NCBI GenBank assembly: GCA_028825335.1
Contig: JAPKAI010000005.1
Coordinates: 1 to 56,760, forward strand
From: Gammaproteobacteria bacterium
GTDB lineage: Bacteria; Pseudomonadota; Gammaproteobacteria; Pseudomonadales; Pseudohongiellaceae
Direction of reading: 5' to 3'
Length of the DNA stretch: 56,760 nucleotides
The translations under genes and the position numbers were made by a program. This document shows positions 34,778-42,599 of this stretch, piece after piece. The first letter of the stretch is position 1; the number at the start of each line of letters is the position of its first letter. The notes under the pieces are model-generated. The model was not told where the DNA came from, made no database searches, and saw only the letters and a list, made by a program, of their open reading frames with translations.

Positions 34778-36328
34778 TTAGGCCTCAAGCGCGCCTGGAT
34801 TTTCAGCTTCTACCACAAACGAAGCACGGGTTCTTATGGGGTGACCAGGTTCTGTAACTTTATCTAAAACCTTGTAGTCTGATTGCCATAAATCTTTGCT
34901 GAGATGACAACTGACATAACCGCGCTGACGATTATAGAACTTGACGTGAGGATTGTCCGAGAGGGTCTGTGCCGTAGTGCTGCTGATATCAGAGCCATCG
35001 CCACCAGATGTGATTGAAGTGCCCACGAATTCAGTCGCAATGATTTCGCTGTTATCGATACTGAAGTCGGACAGGATATTGTTTACCCAGTTGCTGTGTA
35101 TGTCTCCTGTGAGCACAATTGGATTGGGTGTTGAAGCAGCTTTTAGTCTTGCCAGCAATTCATCGCGCTCACCGGGATAACCATCCCAGATATCCATTAA
35201 ATACATTTCTTCATTTTGTTCATTGCGCCGCAACAAACGGCCCATCATCACTTGTTGTGCCATCACGTTCCAGGTGGCTTCACTACTGCTCAGGCGTCCG
35301 TATAACCAGCCTTTCTGAGCTTCTCCCAATAAAGTCCGGCTAAGGTCTCGATGCTGATCACAGCTAGTCTTCATACCGTCCCGACACGCCTGATCACTGC
35401 GATACTGGCGTGTGTCTAGGATTGTCATATCCATTAATGTGCCGAACTGCAAATGGCGATAAATTTGCATTGAAGCCCCTTGTCGGCCCGAAGGTAAACG
35501 TATCGGCATAAACTCATAGAACGCTTGATAACCCGCAGCCCGACGAATTAGCAACTGCTCTGGGGTTTGTTCATCCACGGCAATAGCGTTAGCATAATTA
35601 TCGTCAACTTCATGATCATCCCAAGTTACTGCCCAGGGAGCTGATGCGTGAGCTGCCTGTAAGTCGAGATCTTTTTTATATAACTCATATCGCGCGCGAT
35701 AATCATCCAGTGTATAAATTTCTGGTGCATTGTGATGACGAACATTCTCGGCGCCCCAGGTTTCTTCGTAAATATAATCACCAAGGTGGACAATCAAGTC
35801 GAAGTTTTCTTTCGCCATATGATCTAAGGCGGTGAAGTAACCATGCTCGTATTGTTGACAGGAAGCGAAGCCAAAGCGAAAGCTCTCAGGAGTGGCGTCA
35901 CTGGCAGGTGCAGTTTTAGTTCTGCCTACATCGCTAACTTCGCCACCAATCATCCAGCGATAGTAATATTCCTTGCCCGGGCTTAGACCTTGCAAGTCTA
36001 GGTGTACGGAATAGCCCAACTCCGGCAAAGCCGCTGCACTTCCTTTACGATAAATAGTGGAGAAGTTGGCTGTTTCAGCTATCTCATAGTCCACAGCCAC
36101 GGGCTCGTTTCTGCTGAGAGTATTGCCCAATGTTTCACGCGCTAGTCTTGTCCAAATAACCACAGAGTCAGGTCTGGGGTCGCCGGAGGCCACACCCAGA
36201 TAAAACGGATTGCCTGAAACTCTTGCCAGCCTAGTTGCGCCCAATGCCGAAGCGGATAAGGTGCTTGCCGCCAGCAGTGTAGTGAAGTGAATGCCCTGTC
36301 GGAGGAAAGTGCGCCTATTAAATGTCAT
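34778..36328 (-). CDS. phoD: Tat-exported alkaline phosphatase D / phosphodiesterase
   Basis: This encodes a 516-aa enzyme of the PhoD family, which releases phosphate from phosphoesters in the periplasm using iron and calcium. A twin-arginine signal (NRRTFLRQ) matches export of the metal-loaded enzyme. Core blocks are FASCQQYEHG, LIVHLGDYIYE, VTWDDHEVDDNYAN, LDTRQYR, VMAQQVMMG and LTGDIHSNW, so the metal ligands appear intact. AAGGTGA precedes the ATG. The DoxX gene follows. One repeat copy sits 16 nt upstream of the start, so the promoter probably lies in or before it. No Pho box was recognised. Confidence 0.92.
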   Translation of the reverse strand: MTFNRRTFLRQGIHFTTLLAASTLSASALGATRLARVSGNPFYLGVASGDPRPDSVVIWTRLARETLGNTLSRNEPVAVDYEIAETANFSTIYRKGSAAALPELGYSVHLDLQGLSPGKEYYYRWMIGGEVSDVGRTKTAPASDATPESFRFGFASCQQYEHGYFTALDHMAKENFDLIVHLGDYIYEETWGAENVRHHNAPEIYTLDDYRARYELYKKDLDLQAAHASAPWAVTWDDHEVDDNYANAIAVDEQTPEQLLIRRAAGYQAFYEFMPIRLPSGRQGASMQIYRHLQFGTLMDMTILDTRQYRSDQACRDGMKTSCDQHRDLSRTLLGEAQKGWLYGRLSSSEATWNVMAQQVMMGRLLRRNEQNEEMYLMDIWDGYPGERDELLARLKAASTPNPIVLTGDIHSNWVNNILSDFSIDNSEIIATEFVGTSITSGGDGSDISSTTAQTLSDNPHVKFYNRQRGYVSCHLSKDLWQSDYKVLDKVTEPGHPIRTRASFVVEAENPGALEA

Positions 36329-36343
36329 GATAATTCACCTTAT

Positions 36344-36370
36344 GTAAAAACGGAGACAGACCACGTTTAA
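36344..36370. repeat. Copy 2 of a degenerate direct repeat (RAYT-associated type)
   Basis: GTAAAAACGGAGACAGACC and the following bases repeat the sequence at 34334-34360 in the same orientation, about 2.0 kb away. The two copies enclose exactly the DoxX and phoD genes. The copy lies immediately upstream of phoD. Confidence 0.5.
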
Positions 36371-36410
36371 AACCGTCTGCTTCGGCTAGGAGCCGAATTT
36401 TAGCTTTGTC

Positions 36411-37187
36411 TCATTTCCGAGATTGCCCCCGGATATTAGAAAACAACCACTGAGGAAGTTCTGGATCTGCAAATGCACGCTCCCAGGAATTATGACCAAC
36501 ATCCGGATACTCTGTATAGCGGATATTTCCTTTGGCCGCTTCCAGGCTTGTGACCATTTCTCTAGAGCCAGCTACGGGAACAGTAGTATCCATCGCTCCA
36601 TGAAACGCCCACAAGGCCACATCTCGCGCATTGACTATGCGCTCAGTATTACCCACCCCGCAAACCGGAACGCCTGCCGCAAAAATGTCGGGGCGCTTGG
36701 CAATAATGTCCCAGACACCGATCCCCCCCAAGGATTGACCCATAATATATACGCGGCTCTCATCAATCAGAAACTCTGATTTCATTTGATCAATTAGTTC
36801 CATTAACACATTGGCATAAGGAGATAGTTCTTCAGAACTAGGAGCACCCCATGGCTGGGGGTTTGGTATTTGGGGCGCCAATACATAGGCTGGATTCTCT
36901 GCAGCAATTTCTGGTTTAAGCCACAACCGAGTGCCATGGGTGTTTCCGCCTGAAATCTGTTTTACATTGTCTGTACCCCAACCACCGGCGCCATGCAGAT
37001 AGATAATAAGCGGTACTGCAGTCCTCACTTCCACAGCCGGTGAGTAGAGCCTATAAGGCATTTCCAGTCCGCTCGATGCACTAAAAGAGAAACTTGAGAA
37101 CTCATCGTTTGCAGATTGAGCAAAGGTTGTAAGAGAGCTTAACAATACGAAAAATGTATAAGTCAGCTTAGATATCTGTTTTATCAA
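36411..37187 (-). CDS. Secreted alpha/beta-hydrolase (esterase/peptidase-like)
   Basis: This encodes a 258-aa exported alpha/beta-hydrolase. Translation begins at TTG, supported by a strong GGAGG 4 nt upstream. A signal peptide (1-23) ends in TFAQ. The catalytic machinery is visible: oxyanion block IYLHGAGGWG, nucleophile in MGQSLGGIG (Ser of GxSxG), Asp in HGAMDTTVPVAGS and His in DVGHNSW. Related proteins act as feruloyl, acetyl or PHB-type esterases, and the substrate here is unknown. It lies upstream of phoD on the same strand and may share an extracellular nutrient-scavenging role. Confidence 0.85.
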   Translation of the reverse strand: MIKQISKLTYTFFVLLSSLTTFAQSANDEFSSFSFSASSGLEMPYRLYSPAVEVRTAVPLIIYLHGAGGWGTDNVKQISGGNTHGTRLWLKPEIAAENPAYVLAPQIPNPQPWGAPSSEELSPYANVLMELIDQMKSEFLIDESRVYIMGQSLGGIGVWDIIAKRPDIFAAGVPVCGVGNTERIVNARDVALWAFHGAMDTTVPVAGSREMVTSLEAAKGNIRYTEYPDVGHNSWERAFADPELPQWLFSNIRGQSRK

Positions 37188-37337
37188 AATGCCTCCATGA
37201 ACTTATTACTATCCAGTTTGTCATCGGCGACTTTCGGCCAGTAGCAGACATTTTCAAACGGTGGTGACACAGGGCGCTGAAGATTCTGTGTCGTGGGCAT
37301 CATTTCCCTAATCAAATTATTCCTACCCATTTATCTC

Positions 37338-39005
37338 CTATATCTCTCCTCGTCGTGCGGACTGAATTATTAGGTCAGCAGCTCTAAACGCAAGCGCCAT
37401 AATCGTAATTGTTGGTTGGCCACGGCTCGATGACACCATGCTGCTTCCATCGCACATGAAAAGATTGGGTATGTCATGAGATCTATTGTACCGATCTACT
37501 ACAGAAGTCTCAGGATCGTTACCCATGCGACAGGTGCCAAGTAAGTGCTGCGTCCATGGAGAGTTCTCATCGTAAGAGCCTTCCATTTGAGTGGCACCGG
37601 CCGCCTCCATAAGTTCTAATGAACGATCCAAAAAGAACTTCATGGTGGCTATATCATCCGCATGCTCGTTGTAGGTTACCCGTATCGCAGGTCGGCCCCA
37701 CATGTCTTTCACGCTCGGATCGAGAGTGACGTTATTCGTTGATAGGGGCAAAGAAGTTGTGTGCCCATCGAAGGAGCAACTGTGAGTAAACAAATGCTGC
37801 AGAGATTCTTTGTATTCGACGCCCCAGGTGGCACCACCGAACATCCCGCCACTCAATGCCGTCGATATCAAGTTGCCACCGAACGGGTGGCGTGAATCGA
37901 TACCACCCCCTCCGTAAAAACCGAGGTCCTCATCCAGCTCCCAGAAGTCATGAACTACTCTTGTCGCAGGAATGCTTTTGTAAGCATGGACTGGCTCATC
38001 AAACAATCCAATAGCTTGAGAATAACCGTTGAACATCAAATTTTTACCAACCATACCACTCGAGTTTGCTAGACCATCGGGGTGACGCGCTGATTCAGAC
38101 AATAGCAATAATCTGGGAGTCTCGGCACCGTTTGCACTCAACACTACGGCCTTGCATCGCTGTGCCGACTCGGTTCCATCCTGTTCCCAGTAGACTACTT
38201 CGTTGGCTCTTCCAGATTCGTCGATGTTTATTTTTGAAACAGTGCAGCCAGTTCTTAGTTCGCAATTTCCAGAAGCGAGCGCCAGCGGTATCATAGTCAC
38301 CATAGTGGAAGACTTGGCGTTAACTTCGCATCCGTAACCATTACACAATCCGCAGTGTATACACGCTGGTCGACCGTTGTGGGGTTCCGAGAGAATAGCA
38401 ACAGGAGCGGGGTACGCTGTATAGCCTAATTTTTTTGCGGCTCTCTCTAGTAAAACACCAGAGGATTTCACTGGCATCGCAGCACAGGGGTAGTCACGAG
38501 AGCGCGGCGGATCCCAAGGGCCTTGCAATCCCGATAAGCCAATTTCCCAATCGACCTTAGTGTAGTACGGCTCTAATTCGGCGTAAGTAATAGGCCAGTC
38601 GACAAAATTAGTTCCAGCTATTGGTCCACGTACACTCGCTTCAATAAAATCGATTTCTCTAAGACGCCAGAAGTTACCGGAAAAATGCACACTTCCTCCG
38701 CCAACATTATGGGCATAACGAAGTGACGAATCGCCTACGACGGCTTCTTCATTTTCTGTTCTCCGACGGGTTTGAGGATGGCCCTGACGCCAATCCCATT
38801 CGAGATCGAAGTTGTACTTCACCCCCCATTCGTCATGTGTGAAGTCAGCGGCCTTAAGGTGTGGCCCCTGCTCTAACACAACAACAGAATAACCAGCAGT
38901 TGATAATTCTTTGGCGATAATTCCGCCAGCCGACCCGGAGCCCACAATCACAAAATCTACGTCTTCTAAGGTTGAATACTGTACGGAGTTAGGAACTTCA
39001 GTCAT
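37338..39005 (-). CDS. GMC oxidoreductase, large subunit of a gluconate-dehydrogenase-like complex
   Basis: This encodes a 555-aa FAD-dependent dehydrogenase. The FAD site GSGSAGG (22-28) and the GGGSVHFSGNFWRLR block are clear. A four-Cys cluster (Cys215, 218, 221, 226) fits the iron-sulfur-type motif of membrane sugar dehydrogenases. Catalytic His lies in QHLLGTCRMG near residue 495; the usual second His or Asn (NPTLT) reads GQPTIT. It has no signal peptide and probably rides out on the Tat signal of the small subunit. AAGGAG precedes the ATG, and the small-subunit stop is 2 nt upstream, so the two are coupled. Substrate is a sugar or alcohol, unknown. Confidence 0.9.
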   Translation of the reverse strand: MTEVPNSVQYSTLEDVDFVIVGSGSAGGIIAKELSTAGYSVVVLEQGPHLKAADFTHDEWGVKYNFDLEWDWRQGHPQTRRRTENEEAVVGDSSLRYAHNVGGGSVHFSGNFWRLREIDFIEASVRGPIAGTNFVDWPITYAELEPYYTKVDWEIGLSGLQGPWDPPRSRDYPCAAMPVKSSGVLLERAAKKLGYTAYPAPVAILSEPHNGRPACIHCGLCNGYGCEVNAKSSTMVTMIPLALASGNCELRTGCTVSKINIDESGRANEVVYWEQDGTESAQRCKAVVLSANGAETPRLLLLSESARHPDGLANSSGMVGKNLMFNGYSQAIGLFDEPVHAYKSIPATRVVHDFWELDEDLGFYGGGGIDSRHPFGGNLISTALSGGMFGGATWGVEYKESLQHLFTHSCSFDGHTTSLPLSTNNVTLDPSVKDMWGRPAIRVTYNEHADDIATMKFFLDRSLELMEAAGATQMEGSYDENSPWTQHLLGTCRMGNDPETSVVDRYNRSHDIPNLFMCDGSSMVSSSRGQPTITIMALAFRAADLIIQSARRGEI

Positions 39006-39007
39006 GA

Positions 39008-39589
39008 TTATTCTCCTTTCTCTGCATAATCAGCATCATAGAACCCAAATGGTGGCTGCCACGCATGCTGATCGGTAAACCCCAACAACTCAAAGCCAAC
39101 TTTGTCTCGATTGCCGCCATATTCCGGGCTCGAAAACATGCCTGCCACTGTCAGAAAGCGAATGGTGTTGAAGAACTCAGAGGATTCTATTTGTCTTAGC
39201 AGCTGATCTTGCTGTTCGTCTTTTAGCAGATAGAAGGATGCCACGCCAAATTGAGCGGCGCCTTCACTTTGTAAAGTAACAAGCCCATCTTTAAGAATTT
39301 GGTGTTCTACTTCTCTGTTGTCCGCGACCACGGAATCTATGAAATAGATCACACCGGCTTCCGTCGCACCCGGAGTACCGTTGCTTGGGATTATCCTTGC
39401 TGAAATAGCACTGTATTCTAGAACTTCTTCTTCGCTTAGTAGCTGGAAATCATTATTGCTCGTTCTTGCATCGTTAGCTTGGCCACATGCAGTTAGAATC
39501 ATCGGCATCGTCAATATAATACAGGATCCCTTTGCAGCATCTCCGCCAGCATTTAGAAAAGCGCGGCGCGACATTTGTCTTTGTTTCAT
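39008..39589 (-). CDS. Gluconate 2-dehydrogenase subunit 3 family protein
   Basis: This encodes about 193 aa from the ATG at 39589 (a TTG at 39604 is also in frame). The N terminus carries a Tat signal (SRRAFLNAG). The same region ends in an LTAC lipobox-like segment, so it may also be lipid anchored. The mature part matches the small subunit of gluconate/sugar dehydrogenases: FQLLSEEEVLEYSAISARIIPS, then EAGVIYFID and the C-terminal FELLGFTDQHAW. The subunit is thought to escort and stabilise the GMC subunit through export. It is directly upstream of that gene. Confidence 0.88.
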   Translation of the reverse strand: MKQRQMSRRAFLNAGGDAAKGSCIILTMPMILTACGQANDARTSNNDFQLLSEEEVLEYSAISARIIPSNGTPGATEAGVIYFIDSVVADNREVEHQILKDGLVTLQSEGAAQFGVASFYLLKDEQQDQLLRQIESSEFFNTIRFLTVAGMFSSPEYGGNRDKVGFELLGFTDQHAWQPPFGFYDADYAEKGE

Positions 39590-40064
39590 ATCTTGAATTT
39601 CCAAAAATATAGCGACCTACACTATAAGCATTACTGAATTAGATCCGCGAAGGCGCAAACTATTAGATTTACATCAGCTCACTCTTCATGGGATTAATGC
39701 AATAGAGCCCTGTTAGCTGTTATTTCAGAGCAAGATTACATACAGCAGCAGAATAAAATATTATTCACCATCAATGCTCCAGACACTTTACAGTCTCTGT
39801 TAATACTGCAATTCATACTCTACAGGCGACAGATGGTTTTTGGAACTGTGCCGTCACTTTTGCATACAACATAAAACTGACCCTTTTCGATCTAGCGACA
39901 ACCAACCGGAAAATTCACTCAGGCTACAAAATAAACTCGGCGAGTGCGTATTCGCGAATTTTGAATCTTAGACATAACAGTATTCCTGTTGTTTCGATTA
40001 ATTATTATTTCTTTATTACCACTTACTCTGCCCAGTTAAACCTAATCCAATGCGGTCCTTTTAG
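39590..40064. other. AT-rich intergenic region
   Basis: These 475 nt lie between the GMC operon start and the stop of the thioesterase gene. The sequence is AT-rich, which suits promoters for the GMC operon. I see no ORF of note, no strong hairpin and no repeat. Confidence 0.5.
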
Positions 40065-40457
40065 TTAACCACCAGCATCCACGATCATAAACGTCGCATT
40101 CGTCTTCGCTATCAACTTCTTATCGCTGTAGACGGATATCTCTGTTCTGAACAACCGCTTGCCCGCGTGAATCACCTCGGCGTACGCCTCGATAGTTTTT
40201 CCCAATGGTGGCCGAATGAAGGAGATGCTCAGATCGGTTGTCGCTGACGATTTGCCTTCGGGGCGAATTGATCGAACTGCCACTCCCGCCGCCGTATCTG
40301 CAAGCGAAGTCAAAACGCCACCATGCACTCGGCCGCCGGTGTTCATGTGCTCATCTCTTAACTCCAGATGACAAACGCTCTTGCCCGCTGCGGCTTCTAC
40401 GATCTGGATACCAAGAAAATCTCCATAGGGACTCATTTGCAGTTCTACTTCACTCAT
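40065..40457 (-). CDS. Hotdog-fold thioesterase (PaaI family)
   Basis: This encodes 130 aa from the ATG at 40457, with AGGA 8 nt upstream (a TTG at 40487 is also in frame). It is a cytoplasmic acyl-CoA thioesterase of the PaaI/hotdog family. The core block MNTGGRVHGGVLTSLADTA contains the His-Gly-Gly active-site loop and the catalytic Asp. The C terminus ends IAKTNATFMIVD. It hydrolyses a CoA ester, often of aromatic acids. It starts about 31 nt after the peptidase stop and is likely cotranscribed with it. Confidence 0.9.
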   Translation of the reverse strand: MSEVELQMSPYGDFLGIQIVEAAAGKSVCHLELRDEHMNTGGRVHGGVLTSLADTAAGVAVRSIRPEGKSSATTDLSISFIRPPLGKTIEAYAEVIHAGKRLFRTEISVYSDKKLIAKTNATFMIVDAGG

Positions 40458-40487
40458 CAATACATCCTGATTTGTAAGGTGTTGCAA

Positions 40488-42590
40488 CTATGGGCCCTGC
40501 GGTGCTTCGGCCATGGCTTGTATCAGATCGATCAATTCAGCCACGTCTCTCAGGTCTGCGATTTCAGCGGGCGAGTGACTGTATCTGCCAGGCCATGATA
40601 ATCCCGCATTCGGCGCACCATAGATAGTGAACGTCGTGCCGTCGGTGCTGCCCTGCGTGAGCCCAATCTGCGCATCAATCCCAGCGGCCTCTGCGATGCC
40701 TCGATTACGATCGAATTCATAAGGAGTTGCCATGCTCGCGTTCTCAATCGAGCGCAGCACCGGCCCTGTGCCAAGAGGCACAAAGGCGAAATGGGGTGAT
40801 TCTAAGGGCGTGTCTGATGAGACAAAGGTATCGATGCTATAAGCCCGCCGAGTTCTGCTACCGAGTCGCTCTGCCATCGCCGCTGCTCCCCGCAGCCCGC
40901 CCTCTTCTCGAACGGTCCATATAAAGACGACTTTGTTTTGCAGCGCATCAGGATCTATCTGACGCAGAGCAAACAACAAAGACGTTGTGCCTACACGGTC
41001 GTCTAAAGATCTCGAAGAGTAACGAAAGGCCCCCATTCTGTGTCCTTCCTTATAGCCGGTCACACCCATCCCCACCCGGACGCCGGCAGCTTCCAATTGT
41101 CCTCTATTCATACCGAACCATGACGTCACTGCATCGGGCCGTTTCTCCTGGGGCGTGCTGCGGGTATTGAAAACACCACGCAATGAGTGAGCCTCAGCTT
41201 GCGACTCAATGTTGATAAAAGGGTCCAGTTGCAACAGAGCCGGCTGACCTTCCCAAGCCGTCTCGACCACACCTCCCAAACGGGCTAGATTGACCACTCC
41301 ATTGCTATCAATACTCTCGACCTCGTAACCAACCTCGTCCATATGCGCTAAGAACACGGTAGCCTGACCGGCCGGACCAACCTCAACCCACATATTTCCC
41401 ATCTCATCTGTCTGCGCTATTTCCTTGGCCCATTGGGGCATTGCGTTATAGATGGCGTTTCTGATCGGACCTTCGTGACCGGGGACCGCTGACCTCTGGG
41501 TCACTTGGTCGAGTAGTCCCTCTATCTCCATCATGCGCTCGGTGTTCTCGCTAGCGCCCCAGCGAGAAAGTTCGTTATTTAATACAGCTGTCTGTTCAGG
41601 AGCAGCAAGCCAAGTAGGCCTAACCGCATCTGGGTTAATAGCCGCTATCATGGCGTCTAATACTTGATTGGCGCTAGCGAGGCTCATTCTTTCCATGAGC
41701 GCATCGGCGTCAGTCACAGCGGGCGTGATGAGCCGTATCTCTGCTTTGCCGTTGCCAGTCAATACGACATCGGCTCGTGTTCCAAGACCGTCTACGATTC
41801 GGTTATCAAAGTCAGTCGATCCAGCTCCAAGCACGATAAGCTCGCCAGGGTTAGCATCGCTGCTGACTCCCGCGCCTAGCCCAATCCAACCGAACACCTG
41901 TTGCACGCTAATTAGGTATTTAGTACTACCGGCCGAGCCGTTGACGCCAGCCTCGGCCGCGGCAAGTAGAGCTGCACAGCCCACTCTTGCTCCCGCTCTA
42001 GGTCCAGCCACCTCGTTCGTATAAGACCATGCCGGTAAATGGCGGAGAACTGGGTCTAACAGAGCGATTCCCATGTCGGCTACGTCCGTGGCAGACTCGG
42101 CACCCACGTCTAGCCAGAGATCGTTCTGGGTAATGATTGCAGTCTCGTTTCTATGCTGTGCAGCGAAATGCCCATTCGCTACCGCAGTCACACCAACCAC
42201 AGGTCCGCTACGCGTTAGAATACGCAGCTGCTGGCCTTCGTGAGCCTGATCCCAAAGTGGGTGACTTGACCCACTTCCGATCCTATGGAGACGAAGATAG
42301 CCCGCATCGGTAATCTGACTCACCGCATAGCTATAAGAATCTAACGCGCAGGCAACTACGCGGCGTGGTTCGCCGCGGCCTACTAGCTTCGTTAAGTTGC
42401 CATAGGAATCGCGAGCCCAGCCAGCGTATTCATCCTGTATCGCCTCTGTAGCCAAATACTCATGGCCCGTGGGCGCATCGATCGCTATCCAGCTCGCAAG
42501 TGATCCTAACTCAGCGTCCTGAGCATGCAAGGTCGTAGCAAATACAAACGCGAGTAAAAAAGCTGAGACTGCCTTACTACTGCACTTCAT
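40488..42590 (-). CDS. Exported tandem M42-like peptidase with one degenerate domain
   Basis: This encodes a 700-aa protein with a signal peptide (1-23) and two tandem domains of the M42/M20-type metallopeptidase fold. Domain 2 (about 350-700) has intact dinuclear zinc residues: His416 in AHMDE, Asp531 in LDDRVG, Glu562-Glu563 in REEGG, Asp587 in SIDTF and His672 in YSHSPAE. Domain 1 (about 26-345) aligns to the same order but has Ala82 for the His, Ala201 for the Asp and Gln231-Val232 for the two Glu. It cannot bind zinc in the same way and may have a regulatory or substrate role. The family is usually 340-380 aa. GAGGA precedes the ATG, coupled to the stop of the quinoprotein gene. Confidence 0.82.
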   Translation of the reverse strand: MKCSSKAVSAFLLAFVFATTLHAQDAELGSLASWIAIDAPTGHEYLATEAIQDEYAGWARDSYGNLTKLVGRGEPRRVVACALDSYSYAVSQITDAGYLRLHRIGSGSSHPLWDQAHEGQQLRILTRSGPVVGVTAVANGHFAAQHRNETAIITQNDLWLDVGAESATDVADMGIALLDPVLRHLPAWSYTNEVAGPRAGARVGCAALLAAAEAGVNGSAGSTKYLISVQQVFGWIGLGAGVSSDANPGELIVLGAGSTDFDNRIVDGLGTRADVVLTGNGKAEIRLITPAVTDADALMERMSLASANQVLDAMIAAINPDAVRPTWLAAPEQTAVLNNELSRWGASENTERMMEIEGLLDQVTQRSAVPGHEGPIRNAIYNAMPQWAKEIAQTDEMGNMWVEVGPAGQATVFLAHMDEVGYEVESIDSNGVVNLARLGGVVETAWEGQPALLQLDPFINIESQAEAHSLRGVFNTRSTPQEKRPDAVTSWFGMNRGQLEAAGVRVGMGVTGYKEGHRMGAFRYSSRSLDDRVGTTSLLFALRQIDPDALQNKVVFIWTVREEGGLRGAAAMAERLGSRTRRAYSIDTFVSSDTPLESPHFAFVPLGTGPVLRSIENASMATPYEFDRNRGIAEAAGIDAQIGLTQGSTDGTTFTIYGAPNAGLSWPGRYSHSPAEIADLRDVAELIDLIQAMAEAPQGP

Positions 42591-42599
42591 AACGATTCC

